Part shown: positions 56,825-63,798 of the stretch, piece after piece | Layout: the number at the start of each line of letters is the position of its first letter | Numbering within the stretch: position 1 is the first letter of the stretch | Source: Chromatiales bacterium | Lineage (GTDB): Bacteria; Pseudomonadota; Gammaproteobacteria; Xanthomonadales; SZUA-36 | Length of the DNA: 63,798 bases | NCBI GenBank assembly: GCA_024640025.1 | Contig: JAHEFT010000003.1 | Span: 1-63,798 of the forward strand | Reading direction: 5' to 3' | Program-made: the position numbers and the translations under genes | The notes under the pieces: generated by a model | Told to the model about the DNA's origin: nothing | Database searches by the model: none | What the model saw: only the letters and a program-made list of their open reading frames with translations

Positions 56825-57874
56825 ATGAAATACATGAAACAGGTTTTAGCGGTAGCACCATTGCTACTGTTCGTCATTTTAACGACTGGCTGTTCACCGG
56901 AAGGCGGAAGTCGGCAACCCGCGGCAAACGCTGGGGCTGAACCGGCAGTGGCGGTTGTTGAAGAGCAAGCCCGGGAAAGCGAAGCGGTTTCTGCGCTGAC
57001 GGGGACTTCGTGGCGGCTGGTGCAAATCATGGGTATGGATGACAGCGTCGCTGAGCCGGAAGATCGTTCGCTCTACACGCTGGAATTCAACGCAGACGGA
57101 CAAGCTGCCGTGCGCGCGGATTGCAACCGGGGGATGGGATCCTGGACCTCGGAGTCTGCAGGGCAGCTGCAGTTTGGCCCGATCGCCACGACCCGGGCCA
57201 TGTGCCCGCCCGGTTCAATCTCTGACAAATACCTGGCCCAGTTCGAGTGGGTGCGCAGCTACGTGATGAAGGACGGCCACCTGTTTCTGGCCACCATGGC
57301 CGATGGAGCGATCATCGAGTTTGAACCGGCGCCAACGACGCCACCGGATGCGGTTGTGCTGGGTGAGGAGGTTCGCACGACGGACGCCGACGAAATGCAG
57401 CAGGTCATCATCACCCGCCTGTTTGATCAGTATGCGGCCGAGCGCGGCATCGAGGCGGCGGACGAAGAAATCGAAGCATTCGTGCAAAATATGCGCCGTG
57501 GAATGGCCGCGCAGGGAATGTTGGATGCGGAAAACGACCTGACAGCAGAGGAATTGGTGCAGGTAGAGACCATGCGGCGGGACATAGCCCGATCAATCAT
57601 CCGCCAATGGAAACTGAACCGGGCGCTCTACGGCCAGTACGGCGGCCGAATCATTTACCAGCAACTCGGTCCTGAACCACTGGACGCCTACCGGGTATTC
57701 CTCGAGGAACGTCAGCAATCCGGCGATTTCAGGATCGAAGACTCAGCGTTTGAAGAAGAATTCTGGCGCTATTTCACCGATGAATCGAAACACGATTTCA
57801 TGGCGCCGGGCAGCGCTGATGAGAACCGGGCCTTTGCCATACCACCCTGGGAGCAAACGGATGAAAGCTCCTGA
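56825..57874 (+). CDS. META-domain lipoprotein with an extra C-terminal helical domain
   Basis: I choose the ATG at 56825 (349 residues) because GGGAGAG precedes it and a lipobox LTTGC (Cys23) follows. Residues of about 60-170 form a META (HslJ-like) domain: LTGTSWRLVQIMG, then CNRGMGSWT, then ATTRAMCPPG. A C-terminal part of about 165 residues is strongly helical and acidic (ITRLFDQYAAERGIEAADEEIEAFVQ), resembling the N-terminal helical part of SurA-type chaperones, though I cannot confirm that. META domains occur in heat-shock or envelope-stress lipoproteins. Confidence 0.72.
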   Translation: MKYMKQVLAVAPLLLFVILTTGCSPEGGSRQPAANAGAEPAVAVVEEQARESEAVSALTGTSWRLVQIMGMDDSVAEPEDRSLYTLEFNADGQAAVRADCNRGMGSWTSESAGQLQFGPIATTRAMCPPGSISDKYLAQFEWVRSYVMKDGHLFLATMADGAIIEFEPAPTTPPDAVVLGEEVRTTDADEMQQVIITRLFDQYAAERGIEAADEEIEAFVQNMRRGMAAQGMLDAENDLTAEELVQVETMRRDIARSIIRQWKLNRALYGQYGGRIIYQQLGPEPLDAYRVFLEERQQSGDFRIEDSAFEEEFWRYFTDESKHDFMAPGSADENRAFAIPPWEQTDESS

Positions 57875-57911
57875 ACAATCGAGGCAGAGCAGCCATTCAG
57901 TGTCCGGCCGC

Positions 57912-60128
57912 TCAGTCCCCCCATCCCAACATGTTTCGCATGATGGACCATCTCGGTTCGGTATTCTCGATACCCTGCCCGGTCACCCAGTAATCAAACT
58001 TGCGGTCGACCAGGCCGATGTTTTCCGCATAAATGATCCATTCGTTGATGACCTGGACGAGATCATCTGCGCCGGGGGCAACACCAAAGCCCGTTGAAAT
58101 TTTCACCGGGTCCGGTTGCGGCACCACAACGGTGAATTCGGGGTGCAGCAGGCTCCAGGCGGATGCGTGTTCAGCCGGCAGGAGGAAAGCGTCGACTTCC
58201 GGGTGTTGCCCTTCGAAGTAGGCATTCCAGAACTCGATGGGTACGAACTCGGCGTCGGTACCTCCGAAATAGTGTTCGATGCTGTACCCGATTTGGGTCA
58301 AGTCCAGCGGCACGCCAACCTTCAGGCCCTGTTGCCGCCGAATCTTTTCCAGCGTATCGAATTCGTGGCGGCGTTCATCGTGCACGGCCAGGCCCGCGGT
58401 AGCCGTGTAATACGGATCGGACAGCATGAGCGACTGGAACCAGAAGGGTCGGTACCACATTCCAGGCATGATATCGATATCGCCGTCCGCCAGCATGCGG
58501 GGCAGTTCAGACCAGTCCACGGGAACAAACTCGGCGCGCAGATCCAACGCCATCGACAATTCTTCGGCCAACTCGACATCGAAGCCCACCAACTGGCCAT
58601 CGGCATTGAAGAAACTCATGGGCAGGTTGTTCGGGTCATACCCGATGCGCAGCGATCCGCGCGCGCGCGCGTCGGCCAATGAACCTTTCCTGCGCTCTTC
58701 GCTGTCGTCCCGGAAGAACAGGTCGCGGTGCACCACGGTCTCTGCAGACAGAGTGGTCTGGTGCATGTTTTTCATGGCTTCGTCGAGCGTGTAGCCGGTA
58801 TCGATTGTGAAGGCGAAGAGTATTCGCAAGGCGACCACGGACAGCGCCACGCTTCCAAGAATTCCAACCGCGGCCCGCAGCAGACGCGCCCGTTTAAAGA
58901 CCAGGAACCCGCTCAGCGCTCCGGCCCCGAGCAGGGCGAAGACCAGCAGGTTCATCGCCGTCACCAGTGAATCAAATTTTCCGGTGATGATGGTCGTGGG
59001 TATGTAGAGTTGGAACAAATCCTGTGGCAGGCCAAAAAGGTCGAGCAGGAAGGGCAGTGCAATCTGCGCCTTGGCAAAATAGCTTGGTATACCGGCCGCC
59101 ATCAGCGAGCCGTAATCTCCACCGGCCAGCGGAGCGCCGGCCAGCCAGGCTGCAAAGGGTATGAACAGCAACGTCAATAATTTGCCGGCGTTGGGGAAGT
59201 TGAACAGTACCGGTATCAGTACCTCGGCGGCCGAGTCGGCATTGTCGTCCAGCAGGCCATGCTGCTCCAGCAGTTGCTTCGACCGGGACACCAGGATAGG
59301 CAACACGATAAAGGCGCTGTTGGCGACGAAGGCAGTCAATAGAGCGTCACGGGCTATCCCTGCTACCTCACGATACCGGAAGGGGGTCACCGCAGTGACC
59401 AGGAATGGCAGGATGATGAAGGCCAGCAACAACGACGCCACGGAAAAAACAATGAAATAAACTTCGAGCCGCGAAATGGTCTCCGGGTCCATGGTGCCGG
59501 CGGTGACCGCGCCAATTGCGAACACGCCATAGGGTGTCAGGTCGATCACGAAACCGGTGATGCGCACGATCGCCTGGTTCCAGGTACGCAACGGGGCGAT
59601 CAGTCGTTCTTTATCCTCAAGCCCGATCAGACCGATACCGATCAGGCAGCTGAACAGCACCACGGCGGGCACGACGTTCTGCGACAGCGAGGCAAAGGGG
59701 TTCGAAGTGAAATAAATCTCCGTCAGGGAAATGTCATTCCGCTGCTCAACCAGCGAATGGCTGAAAAACGAGGCGCTGTCGAAAACCGGGAAGGTCAACG
59801 GCATGAGCACAAGCACCAGGATGGTCAATGCCCAAACAATGAGCAGCAGGATGCCGCCGCGCAGCGCCAGCCGCTTCGCCTCGCCAACGTCCAGCTGGCC
59901 AAAACCGACTACCAGCGATGTGATCAGGTAAGGCAGGACCGTCATCTGCATCAGGCGGATATAGATATCGGCGACCGGCTGCAAAACCCCGGCAGGCTCG
60001 CCAAAAAAGAGGCCGGTAAAAATTCCGAGCCCCAGGCCTATCATGATGCGCGCGGAAAGGCTCAGGCCAGACCAGCCGGTAATCAATTTCTGTAAGGTAG
60101 TTCGGGATTGATTGGCCGTTTCTGTCAT
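57912..60128 (-). CDS. Fusion of an SDF dicarboxylate/amino-acid symporter with a solute-binding protein domain
   Basis: A 738-residue protein. The first roughly 430 residues are a DctA/GltP-type cation symporter (SDF family) with FIVLPILVSRSKQLLEQHG and the substrate-site region VLFNFPNAGKLLTLLF. After two further helices (about 425-465) comes an SBP_bac_3 domain from about residue 510 (GSLRIGYDPNNLPMSFFNADGQLVGFDVELAEELSMALD), as in periplasmic amino-acid-binding proteins. So a secondary transporter carries its own binding protein at the C-terminus, on the periplasmic face if the helix count is right. Such combinations are uncommon. Ligands are probably dicarboxylates or acidic amino acids. 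Confidence 0.88.
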   Translation of the reverse strand: MTETANQSRTTLQKLITGWSGLSLSARIMIGLGLGIFTGLFFGEPAGVLQPVADIYIRLMQMTVLPYLITSLVVGFGQLDVGEAKRLALRGGILLLIVWALTILVLVLMPLTFPVFDSASFFSHSLVEQRNDISLTEIYFTSNPFASLSQNVVPAVVLFSCLIGIGLIGLEDKERLIAPLRTWNQAIVRITGFVIDLTPYGVFAIGAVTAGTMDPETISRLEVYFIVFSVASLLLAFIILPFLVTAVTPFRYREVAGIARDALLTAFVANSAFIVLPILVSRSKQLLEQHGLLDDNADSAAEVLIPVLFNFPNAGKLLTLLFIPFAAWLAGAPLAGGDYGSLMAAGIPSYFAKAQIALPFLLDLFGLPQDLFQLYIPTTIITGKFDSLVTAMNLLVFALLGAGALSGFLVFKRARLLRAAVGILGSVALSVVALRILFAFTIDTGYTLDEAMKNMHQTTLSAETVVHRDLFFRDDSEERRKGSLADARARGSLRIGYDPNNLPMSFFNADGQLVGFDVELAEELSMALDLRAEFVPVDWSELPRMLADGDIDIMPGMWYRPFWFQSLMLSDPYYTATAGLAVHDERRHEFDTLEKIRRQQGLKVGVPLDLTQIGYSIEHYFGGTDAEFVPIEFWNAYFEGQHPEVDAFLLPAEHASAWSLLHPEFTVVVPQPDPVKISTGFGVAPGADDLVQVINEWIIYAENIGLVDRKFDYWVTGQGIENTEPRWSIMRNMLGWGD

Positions 60129-60398
60129 GCGTTCAGGTCTACCCTAACTCAGTTTTTCCCGCCGGCTACAGCCATTTGGGCTTTGGGGGAATATACCTGC
60201 TTTTTCCGTGCGATTCATCCGGCTGATCAGGCGACATTCGCATACAGGATAATTGCGGAATTTGCTGGTATTATCGTCAGGGAGTGTACTCTGCACGTCA
60301 AGTCCGCCCCTCTTGCTCTTTCGGTTCTCTCGTCAATGACGGAAACTGTGGGGGAGCGAAGTGGCTTAGTAATGATTGTTTATAGGAGAAAACCTGAA

Positions 60399-61199
60399 AT
60401 GAGAAGTACGAAAGTAATGCAAGTTCCTGTTCTGGCCGGTGCCGTTCTGGCCCTGGGCGGATTGGCAACCGCTACCCCCGTATGGGCCGACAGCCCCGTC
60501 CCTGAAGGTCAGATGCAGAAGTATTGCATGGGCATGGCGTCCGAGGAACTGGGTGAAAACCCGCAATACATTTCGACCGAGCCCGTGCAAAAAAGGGGCA
60601 AGGAATTCGTTGTTAATGGTCAAACCGCGGGGGGCGGGGGGCGTGACGGCACGCACTTCGAATGCCTTTTTGGAAAACGCGGCATGTTCAAAGGAGTGAC
60701 CGTGACCGGTAGTTCGTATCACTCAGGTGGAAACTCGTCCAGCGATTCAGTGCCCGAATACCAGATGCAGAAGTATTGCATGGGTATGGCGTCCGAGGAA
60801 CTGGGTGAGAACCCGCAATACATTTCGACCGAGCCCGTGCAACGAAGGGGCAGTGATTATGTCGTCTATGGTCAGACACCCCAGAGCGGATATGACGTGA
60901 CGAAATTCGAGTGTGTGTTCGGAAGCCGTGGTGATTACAGGGGCGTCAACGTGACGAGCAGAGGCAACTCCAACAGCGGCGGCAACTCATACGGCGGCGG
61001 AAACGACAGCAACGAAATTCCCTGGTCAGCAAAAAACAAGTGCCTCGAAATGTTTGCTGATAGAGCCGAAATCACCGATATCAGTCCGCTTCGCCCCGGC
61101 TATTGGGAAGTGATCATGCAAAGTAAAGACAGCCCGCGAGCGGTTGCCTGCACGGTCTCGAGTAATGACACGATCGAAGACTGGATTGAATTAAACTGA
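60399..61199 (+). CDS. Exported repeat protein (84-residue units)
   Basis: I choose the ATG at 60399 (266 residues) because AGGAG lies ten bases upstream and it begins a signal peptide ending near PVWADS. Two units start QMQKYCMGMASEELGENPQY and end near GVTVTG and GVNVTSRG; each has two cysteines. A Ser/Gly/Asn-rich linker leads to a third, divergent unit (AKNKCLEMFADRAEITDIS). The two first units share an 81-base stretch that is 79/81 identical, so the duplication is recent. The function is unknown. Confidence 0.7.
   Translation: MRSTKVMQVPVLAGAVLALGGLATATPVWADSPVPEGQMQKYCMGMASEELGENPQYISTEPVQKRGKEFVVNGQTAGGGGRDGTHFECLFGKRGMFKGVTVTGSSYHSGGNSSSDSVPEYQMQKYCMGMASEELGENPQYISTEPVQRRGSDYVVYGQTPQSGYDVTKFECVFGSRGDYRGVNVTSRGNSNSGGNSYGGGNDSNEIPWSAKNKCLEMFADRAEITDISPLRPGYWEVIMQSKDSPRAVACTVSSNDTIEDWIELN
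60510..60590 (+). repeat. Intragenic direct repeat, copy 1
   Basis: This 81-base stretch differs at two positions from 60762-60842, offset 252 bases (84 codons). It is the DNA trace of the duplicated protein unit. Confidence 0.9.
60762..60842 (+). repeat. Intragenic direct repeat, copy 2
   Basis: Second copy of the 81-base unit; the two differences from copy 1 are both silent third-position changes (GGC/GGT and GAA/GAG). Confidence 0.9.
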
Positions 61200-61256
61200 T
61201 CTGTTGAAGTCATTGGTGTCCGGAATTCGCATTCCCCCATCCCGGACTGAAAATAA

Positions 61257-61279
61257 GGCGGGCGCGAACAGCGCCCGCC
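61257..61279 (+). terminator. Hairpin after the repeat-protein gene
   Basis: GGCGGGCGC and GCGCCCGCC form a perfect nine-base stem with a GAACA loop, 58 bases after the stop. The following CTGGAATCTTT is only weakly T-rich, so it may be a terminator or a transcript-stabilising hairpin. Confidence 0.55.
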
Positions 61280-61411
61280 CTGGAATCTTTCCCACTACCT
61301 ACCTGGCGGCGTTCTGGTTTCTGAGCTGGATCCGCGAAGGATTTGCTATCTTCGGATAGTGGGTCATAACCCTCAAATCCAGTAACCGCAATCATTGAAA
61401 GGAATTGATAC

Positions 61412-61819
61412 ATGAACTTCACGGGACTCGCCATCGGCGTTGGATTTTCTGCCTTGTTCTCGGGCATCCTGATCTGGTTCGTCGGCATGTTTGGCCTGGG
61501 ACTGGAAGTCGATGGCCTCGGAACCGCATTCATCGCCGGCCTGGCCATTGCGCTTGTGGGTGGCGTGATCACATCGCTGTTACTTTTGAGGGAACTCAAG
61601 ATCAGCAATGGACTGTTGCGCTTTTTCGTCAATGCCCTGTTGGGCGCGGTCGTATTGTTGATTACAGCACGGTTCCTGCCTGGCCTGACTGTTAATGGTT
61701 TCCTCGGCGCCTCCGTGGCTTCCGTGGCCATCGGCATCATCGCCGGGCTGCTGAGCCTTCCCCTGAAACGGATCAACCAGAACGCGGAACGGCAACAGGA
61801 CCTCGACCAAATGCCGTGA
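61412..61819 (+). CDS. Small membrane protein, phage-holin-4-like
   Basis: A 135-residue protein with four hydrophobic helices and a polar C-terminus (KRINQNAERQQDLDQMP). LPGLTVNGFLGASVASVAIGIIAGLL carries the GL-T-V-x-G-F-x-G-A pattern of the phage_holin_4_2 group and of the protein at 45437. The N-terminal half (GLGLEVDGLGTAFIAGLAIAL) shows a weaker copy of the same pattern, so this protein too looks internally duplicated. The function is unknown. Confidence 0.65.
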   Translation: MNFTGLAIGVGFSALFSGILIWFVGMFGLGLEVDGLGTAFIAGLAIALVGGVITSLLLLRELKISNGLLRFFVNALLGAVVLLITARFLPGLTVNGFLGASVASVAIGIIAGLLSLPLKRINQNAERQQDLDQMP

Positions 61820-61937
61820 CGGTACTTGGTCTTTTCTCCTCAGCCGACGCACCATACTCGTCAGTCATTAGTGCGGCAGTTTACGGTGCGGAAACGCAGC
61901 CATCCCAATTGTAACTAACCGGCCCATTCTTTCTTAC

Positions 61938-61970
61938 GACGCATCGAAGACCGGATAGAATTTAACAGAG
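61938..61970 (+). pseudogene. Relic resembling the 3' end of the repeat-protein gene
   Basis: ATCGAAGACCGGATAGAATT and flanking bases match 27 of 34 positions of the end of the gene at 60399 (61167-61200), but without an open frame or stop in the same place. It looks like a leftover of a duplicated paralog. Confidence 0.4.
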
Positions 61971-62005
61971 TCGGGAAATCCGGTTGTCTGACCATTAAGA
62001 AGCAT

Positions 62006-62031
62006 GGGCGCCCCTGCAATAGGGGCGGCCC
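62006..62031 (-). terminator. GC-rich hairpin downstream of the DLxG repeat gene
   Basis: GGGCGCCCCT and AGGGGCGGCCC pair with one bulge around a five-base loop, 60 bases after the stop of the minus-strand gene at 62091. The T-run is poor (ATGCTTCTT), so termination is only possible. Confidence 0.4.
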
Positions 62032-62090
62032 AGTAAAAACTGTGCTACTCCTGATTCTCTTTCATCGCGTTCCAGAGATTGCCTGCGACA

Positions 62091-62618
62091 TTATCGGCAG
62101 TAAGCGTTCTCGGACGGATTGATCGAGATTACCTCGTTGTCCAGGATTTCGGCCATGACGCATTGGCGAGTCGCGCTGTTGAAATAGGTCTTGAAGGTTT
62201 CCTCGCCGCTCTGATTAGCATCGACGATTCCGAAACCACGTTGGGAAAATTTTTCGTCGCCATGGCGCTCGGTGCTGCCGACGATGTCTGAAACGTTCAC
62301 TCCGCCAGACGAAGCGGCCTTGGCGTTGTCATTCCCCTGGCCGCAGTTGGCGTTCTCGGATGGGTTGATCGAGATTACCTGGTTGTCCAGGATTTCGGCC
62401 ATGACGCATTGGCGAGTCTCGCTGTTGTAGTAGGTCTTGAAGGATTCCTCGCCGCTCTGCTGGCCGTCGACGAGCTCGAAGCCGCGTTTGTAAAATTCAT
62501 TGTCGGCGCCGTTCTCTGTGCTGCCGACAATGTCCGAAATCTTGACGTTGGCGAAGGCAGGGGCAGTCAGGATGGCCAAGGCGACGGAAACGATTGTGAG
62601 TCTAAAGGTATTTTTCAT
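62091..62618 (-). CDS. Exported protein of two DLxG-type repeat domains
   Basis: A 175-residue protein with a signal peptide (about 1-23, ending APAFAN). Two units follow: the first starts KISDIVGSTENGADNEFYKR and ends NPSENANC, the second starts NVSDIVGSTERHGDEKFSQR and ends NPSENAYC. They are very alike (both carry QSGEE[ST]FKTY and TRQCVMAEILDN), so the duplication is young; the DNA copies are offset by about 246 bases. The unit matches the two units of the protein at 48345 in its D-[IL]-x-G start, RG-F turn and C...C end. The function is unknown. Confidence 0.7.
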   Translation of the reverse strand: MKNTFRLTIVSVALAILTAPAFANVKISDIVGSTENGADNEFYKRGFELVDGQQSGEESFKTYYNSETRQCVMAEILDNQVISINPSENANCGQGNDNAKAASSGGVNVSDIVGSTERHGDEKFSQRGFGIVDANQSGEETFKTYFNSATRQCVMAEILDNEVISINPSENAYCR

Positions 62619-62907
62619 TGGAGATGTTCTCTGCGGGTTGCGGGATAAAAACTGACATGAATGGGAAATTCAGCGTCAGCGTCTTAATATAGCCGATTAG
62701 CAGGAAGGCCATGAACTTTTTCTCTCAGGTATATCCACACCTTCCTTTGGTGTATTTCACTGTAGCATTTGTTGCAAATTACAGTTATCGAATTTCATAA
62801 CCAGTAGCTACTCCCCGAGGCACTTTGCTTTGAATAAAGCGCTCTAAAGCAGCTCCACACGTTTCAACGCAAACAGATAATCGCGGTGGTTTTCTAATGC
62901 CCAGATA

Positions 62908-62941
62908 AAGCCCCCCGATCTGAAAATTCAGACCGGGGCTT
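62908..62941 (-). terminator. Terminator of the gene at 62979
   Basis: On the minus strand AAGCCCCGGTCTGAA pairs with TTCAGATCGGGGGGCTT, with two unpaired bases, followed by TTTATCT. It begins 38 bases after the stop codon. Confidence 0.6.
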
Positions 62942-62945
62942 CCAA

Positions 62946-62960
62946 TTTGGCGCCTGGCAG
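62946..62960 (-). repeat. Copy of the 5S rRNA 3'-end sequence
   Basis: TTTGGCGCCTGGCAG is identical to 63679-63693, where it forms the 3' end of 5S rRNA and its flank. Here it lies just outside the stop-codon side of the gene at 62979. Confidence 0.75.
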
Positions 62961-62978
62961 CACCTGTAGCTCAGTCCA

Positions 62979-63473
62979 TCAGTCCAGCAGGAAGACCAGG
63001 AAGATTGCCTGGTCGGTCTCCTGGCGCCGGGCAGCCACAAGGAGACCCGACATGGCGCCGCCATCGCCCAGGGTAAAGACGGCCAGTTCGGACACGGCGG
63101 GATCGTCAAAGGCGGTGGCTAGGGCGGCTTCCCCTCCCTCGACATCCAGCACCATGGACACCGACATCGCAGCACCGCGATCTTCGAGGGCGCGCAACTC
63201 AGCGGCGATATCACCTCTGCTGCTGACCGGCCTCGAATACACTTGTCGCCATGGACCCATCCAGGCATCTTCGCCATAGCGGTCCCAGAGCTTGCCGGTG
63301 AAAAACCGATACCGCTCAAGAGCCGCATGTTCCAGGCTAACCGTCGATGGCAGCGGTTCACAGAAAACAGCACTACCAAATGCCGCCTGGCTGGGCGCGC
63401 CATAAGCAGCCTCCAGTGCGGCTGCATATTCCGGCCGGATTGCGCCGGACTTCCCGGCTGATTGGTCTGTCAT
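62979..63473 (-). CDS. Hypothetical cytoplasmic protein next to the rRNA operon
   Basis: I choose the ATG ending at 63473 (164 residues), preceded by AGAGGAA nine bases away; a longer reading to 63557 would run into a structured repeat. No signal peptide or membrane helix is seen. The sequence is an alpha/beta mixture (FFTGKLWDRYGEDAWMGPWRQVY; SVSMVLDVEGGEAALATAF) that I do not recognise. The gene is bracketed by direct repeats of the 5S rRNA end, in the same direction as the rRNA operon. Confidence 0.6.
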   Translation of the reverse strand: MTDQSAGKSGAIRPEYAAALEAAYGAPSQAAFGSAVFCEPLPSTVSLEHAALERYRFFTGKLWDRYGEDAWMGPWRQVYSRPVSSRGDIAAELRALEDRGAAMSVSMVLDVEGGEAALATAFDDPAVSELAVFTLGDGGAMSGLLVAARRQETDQAIFLVFLLD

Positions 63474-63528
63474 TTCGGTATTCCTCTGTTTATTAGCAGC
63501 CACGTCCACATTCATGATGGCCGGAATT

Positions 63529-63636
63529 GGCGCCTGGCAGCGCCTGCGAAGCAGCATTGCGGTTTGCGCGTGAGCGCAAGAAGCGGTGCTGCGTAGCAGA
63601 TCAGCGCGTGACCGTTAGGGAACTGCCAGGCGCCAA
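63529..63636. repeat. Palindromic structured element between the 5S gene and the gene at 62979
   Basis: GGCGCCTGGCAG at 63529-63540 and CTGCCAGGCGCC at about 63623-63634 are inverted copies that close a stretch of about 105 bases. Inside, a long imperfect hairpin (GCAGCATTGCGGTTTGCGC and GCGCAAGAAGCGGTGCTGC, with a GTGA loop) fills the space. The outer arms are copies of the 5S rRNA 3' end. Confidence 0.65.
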
Positions 63637-63639
63637 ACG

Positions 63640-63676
63640 AAAAAAAAGGCCCCACCCATAAGGGTGAGGCCTTTTC
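63640..63676 (-). terminator. rRNA operon terminator
   Basis: On the minus strand GGCCTCACCC, loop TTAT, GGGTGGGGCC, then eight Ts: a standard rho-independent terminator just after the 5S gene. The flanks extend the stem further, because ACTGCCAGGCGCCAAACGAA to its left pairs with the 5S end to its right. Confidence 0.88.
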
Positions 63677-63681
63677 GTTTG

Positions 63682-63798
63682 GCGCCTGGCAGTGACCTAC
63701 TCTCACACGGGAACTCCCGCACTACCATCGGCGATGCATCGTTTCACTGCTGAGTTCGGGATGGGATCAGGTGGTTCCAATGCTCTATTGCCGCCAGG
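63682..63798 (-). rRNA. rrf: 5S ribosomal RNA (5' end cut by window edge)
   Basis: The reverse complement begins CCTGGCGGC, contains CCGAACTCAG followed by CAGTGAAAC and GCCGATGGTAGT, and ends with CACTGCCAGG. These are the invariant parts of bacterial 5S rRNA, and the ends pair to form helix I. About two bases of the 5' end lie beyond the window. The 16S and 23S genes should lie further to the right. Confidence 0.95.

Larger units (their letters stand above)
62619..62978. other. Intergenic region between the DLxG repeat gene and the gene at 62979
   Basis: This 360-base stretch is AT-richer than its surroundings. It must hold the promoter of the minus-strand gene at 62091 and contains the terminator at 62908-62941 and one 5S-end repeat (62946-62960). 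I see no reading frame worth calling. Confidence 0.5.

Noticed and set aside
60510-60842. Possible CRISPR-like direct repeats
   Set aside because: There are only two copies, 81 bases long, in frame within a coding gene; they are a protein-unit duplication.
62960-62980. GTAGCTCAGTC, like a tRNA D-arm
   Set aside because: No acceptor stem, anticodon arm or T-arm follows; it overlaps the end of the gene at 62979.

Overview
This is a gene-dense chromosomal window of moderately high GC from a free-living, probably marine or halotolerant, gammaproteobacterium. The evidence is inferential: a divergent ilvY-ilvC pair, a proton-translocating PntAB, HAE1-type RND efflux, a TonB-dependent receptor, a sucrose (osmolyte) operon, two MscS channels, a sulfatase and several sulfotransferases. 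I cannot place it to genus; a Chromatiales- or Woeseia-like lineage would fit but is a guess. I see no CRISPR array, tRNA, insertion sequence or prophage. A 5S rRNA gene (minus strand) sits at the right edge, so an rRNA operon must lie just beyond.

Layout. 1-3.2 kb: surface-glycan type enzymes (two sulfotransferases, a methyltransferase, a GT2 glycosyltransferase). 3.2-6 kb: a radical SAM protein and a membrane-anchored alpha/beta hydrolase. 6-11.6 kb: core metabolism (FTCD fusion, ilvC/ilvY, pgi). 11.6-16 kb: RND pump and its adaptor. 16.3-19.3 kb: pntAB. 19.4-22.2 kb: two PPK2 polyphosphate kinases around an unknown gene. 22.3-28.9 kb: arylsulfatase, AraC regulator, a MocR regulator with an extra C-terminal domain, and a nitrilase-family hydrolase. 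29-36 kb: TonB receptor, TPR-sulfotransferase, serine hydrolase lipoprotein, MFS transporter and a 71-residue membrane protein in one direction. 36-42 kb: sps-spp-fruK-ams, a tightly overlapped sucrose synthesis and use operon. 42.2-49.2 kb: DUF4239-like protein, two MscS channels and small exported proteins. 49.3-57.9 kb: a run of exported proteins described below. 57.9-60.1 kb: an SDF symporter fused to a solute-binding domain. 60.4-63.5 kb: repeat-built exported proteins and small membrane proteins. 63.5-63.8 kb: 5S rRNA, its terminator, and repeats copied from its 3' end.

The most interesting locus is 49.36-56.10 kb. Four consecutive genes, with overlapping or near-overlapping ends and one plausible promoter, each begin with a signal peptide. 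They encode (i) a protein with an atypical-kinase-like catalytic loop, (ii) a calcineurin-fold phosphoesterase with an altered first motif, (iii) a 990-residue glucan-water-dikinase/PEP-synthase-like protein with a phosphohistidine domain followed by an ATP-grasp domain, and (iv) a class-A beta-lactamase-fold serine hydrolase. ATP-using phosphotransfer enzymes are not expected outside the cytoplasm, so a predicted exported kinase/phosphatase/dikinase set is a real candidate for an undescribed system.

Other themes are osmoadaptation (sucrose operon beside two mechanosensitive channels), sulfate-ester chemistry (three sulfotransferases and one sulfatase), polyphosphate/nucleotide energetics (two PPK2s beside PntAB), and small exported proteins assembled from repeated roughly 65- or 84-residue units. 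Functional calls rest on motif recognition by eye. No database search or structure prediction was run.
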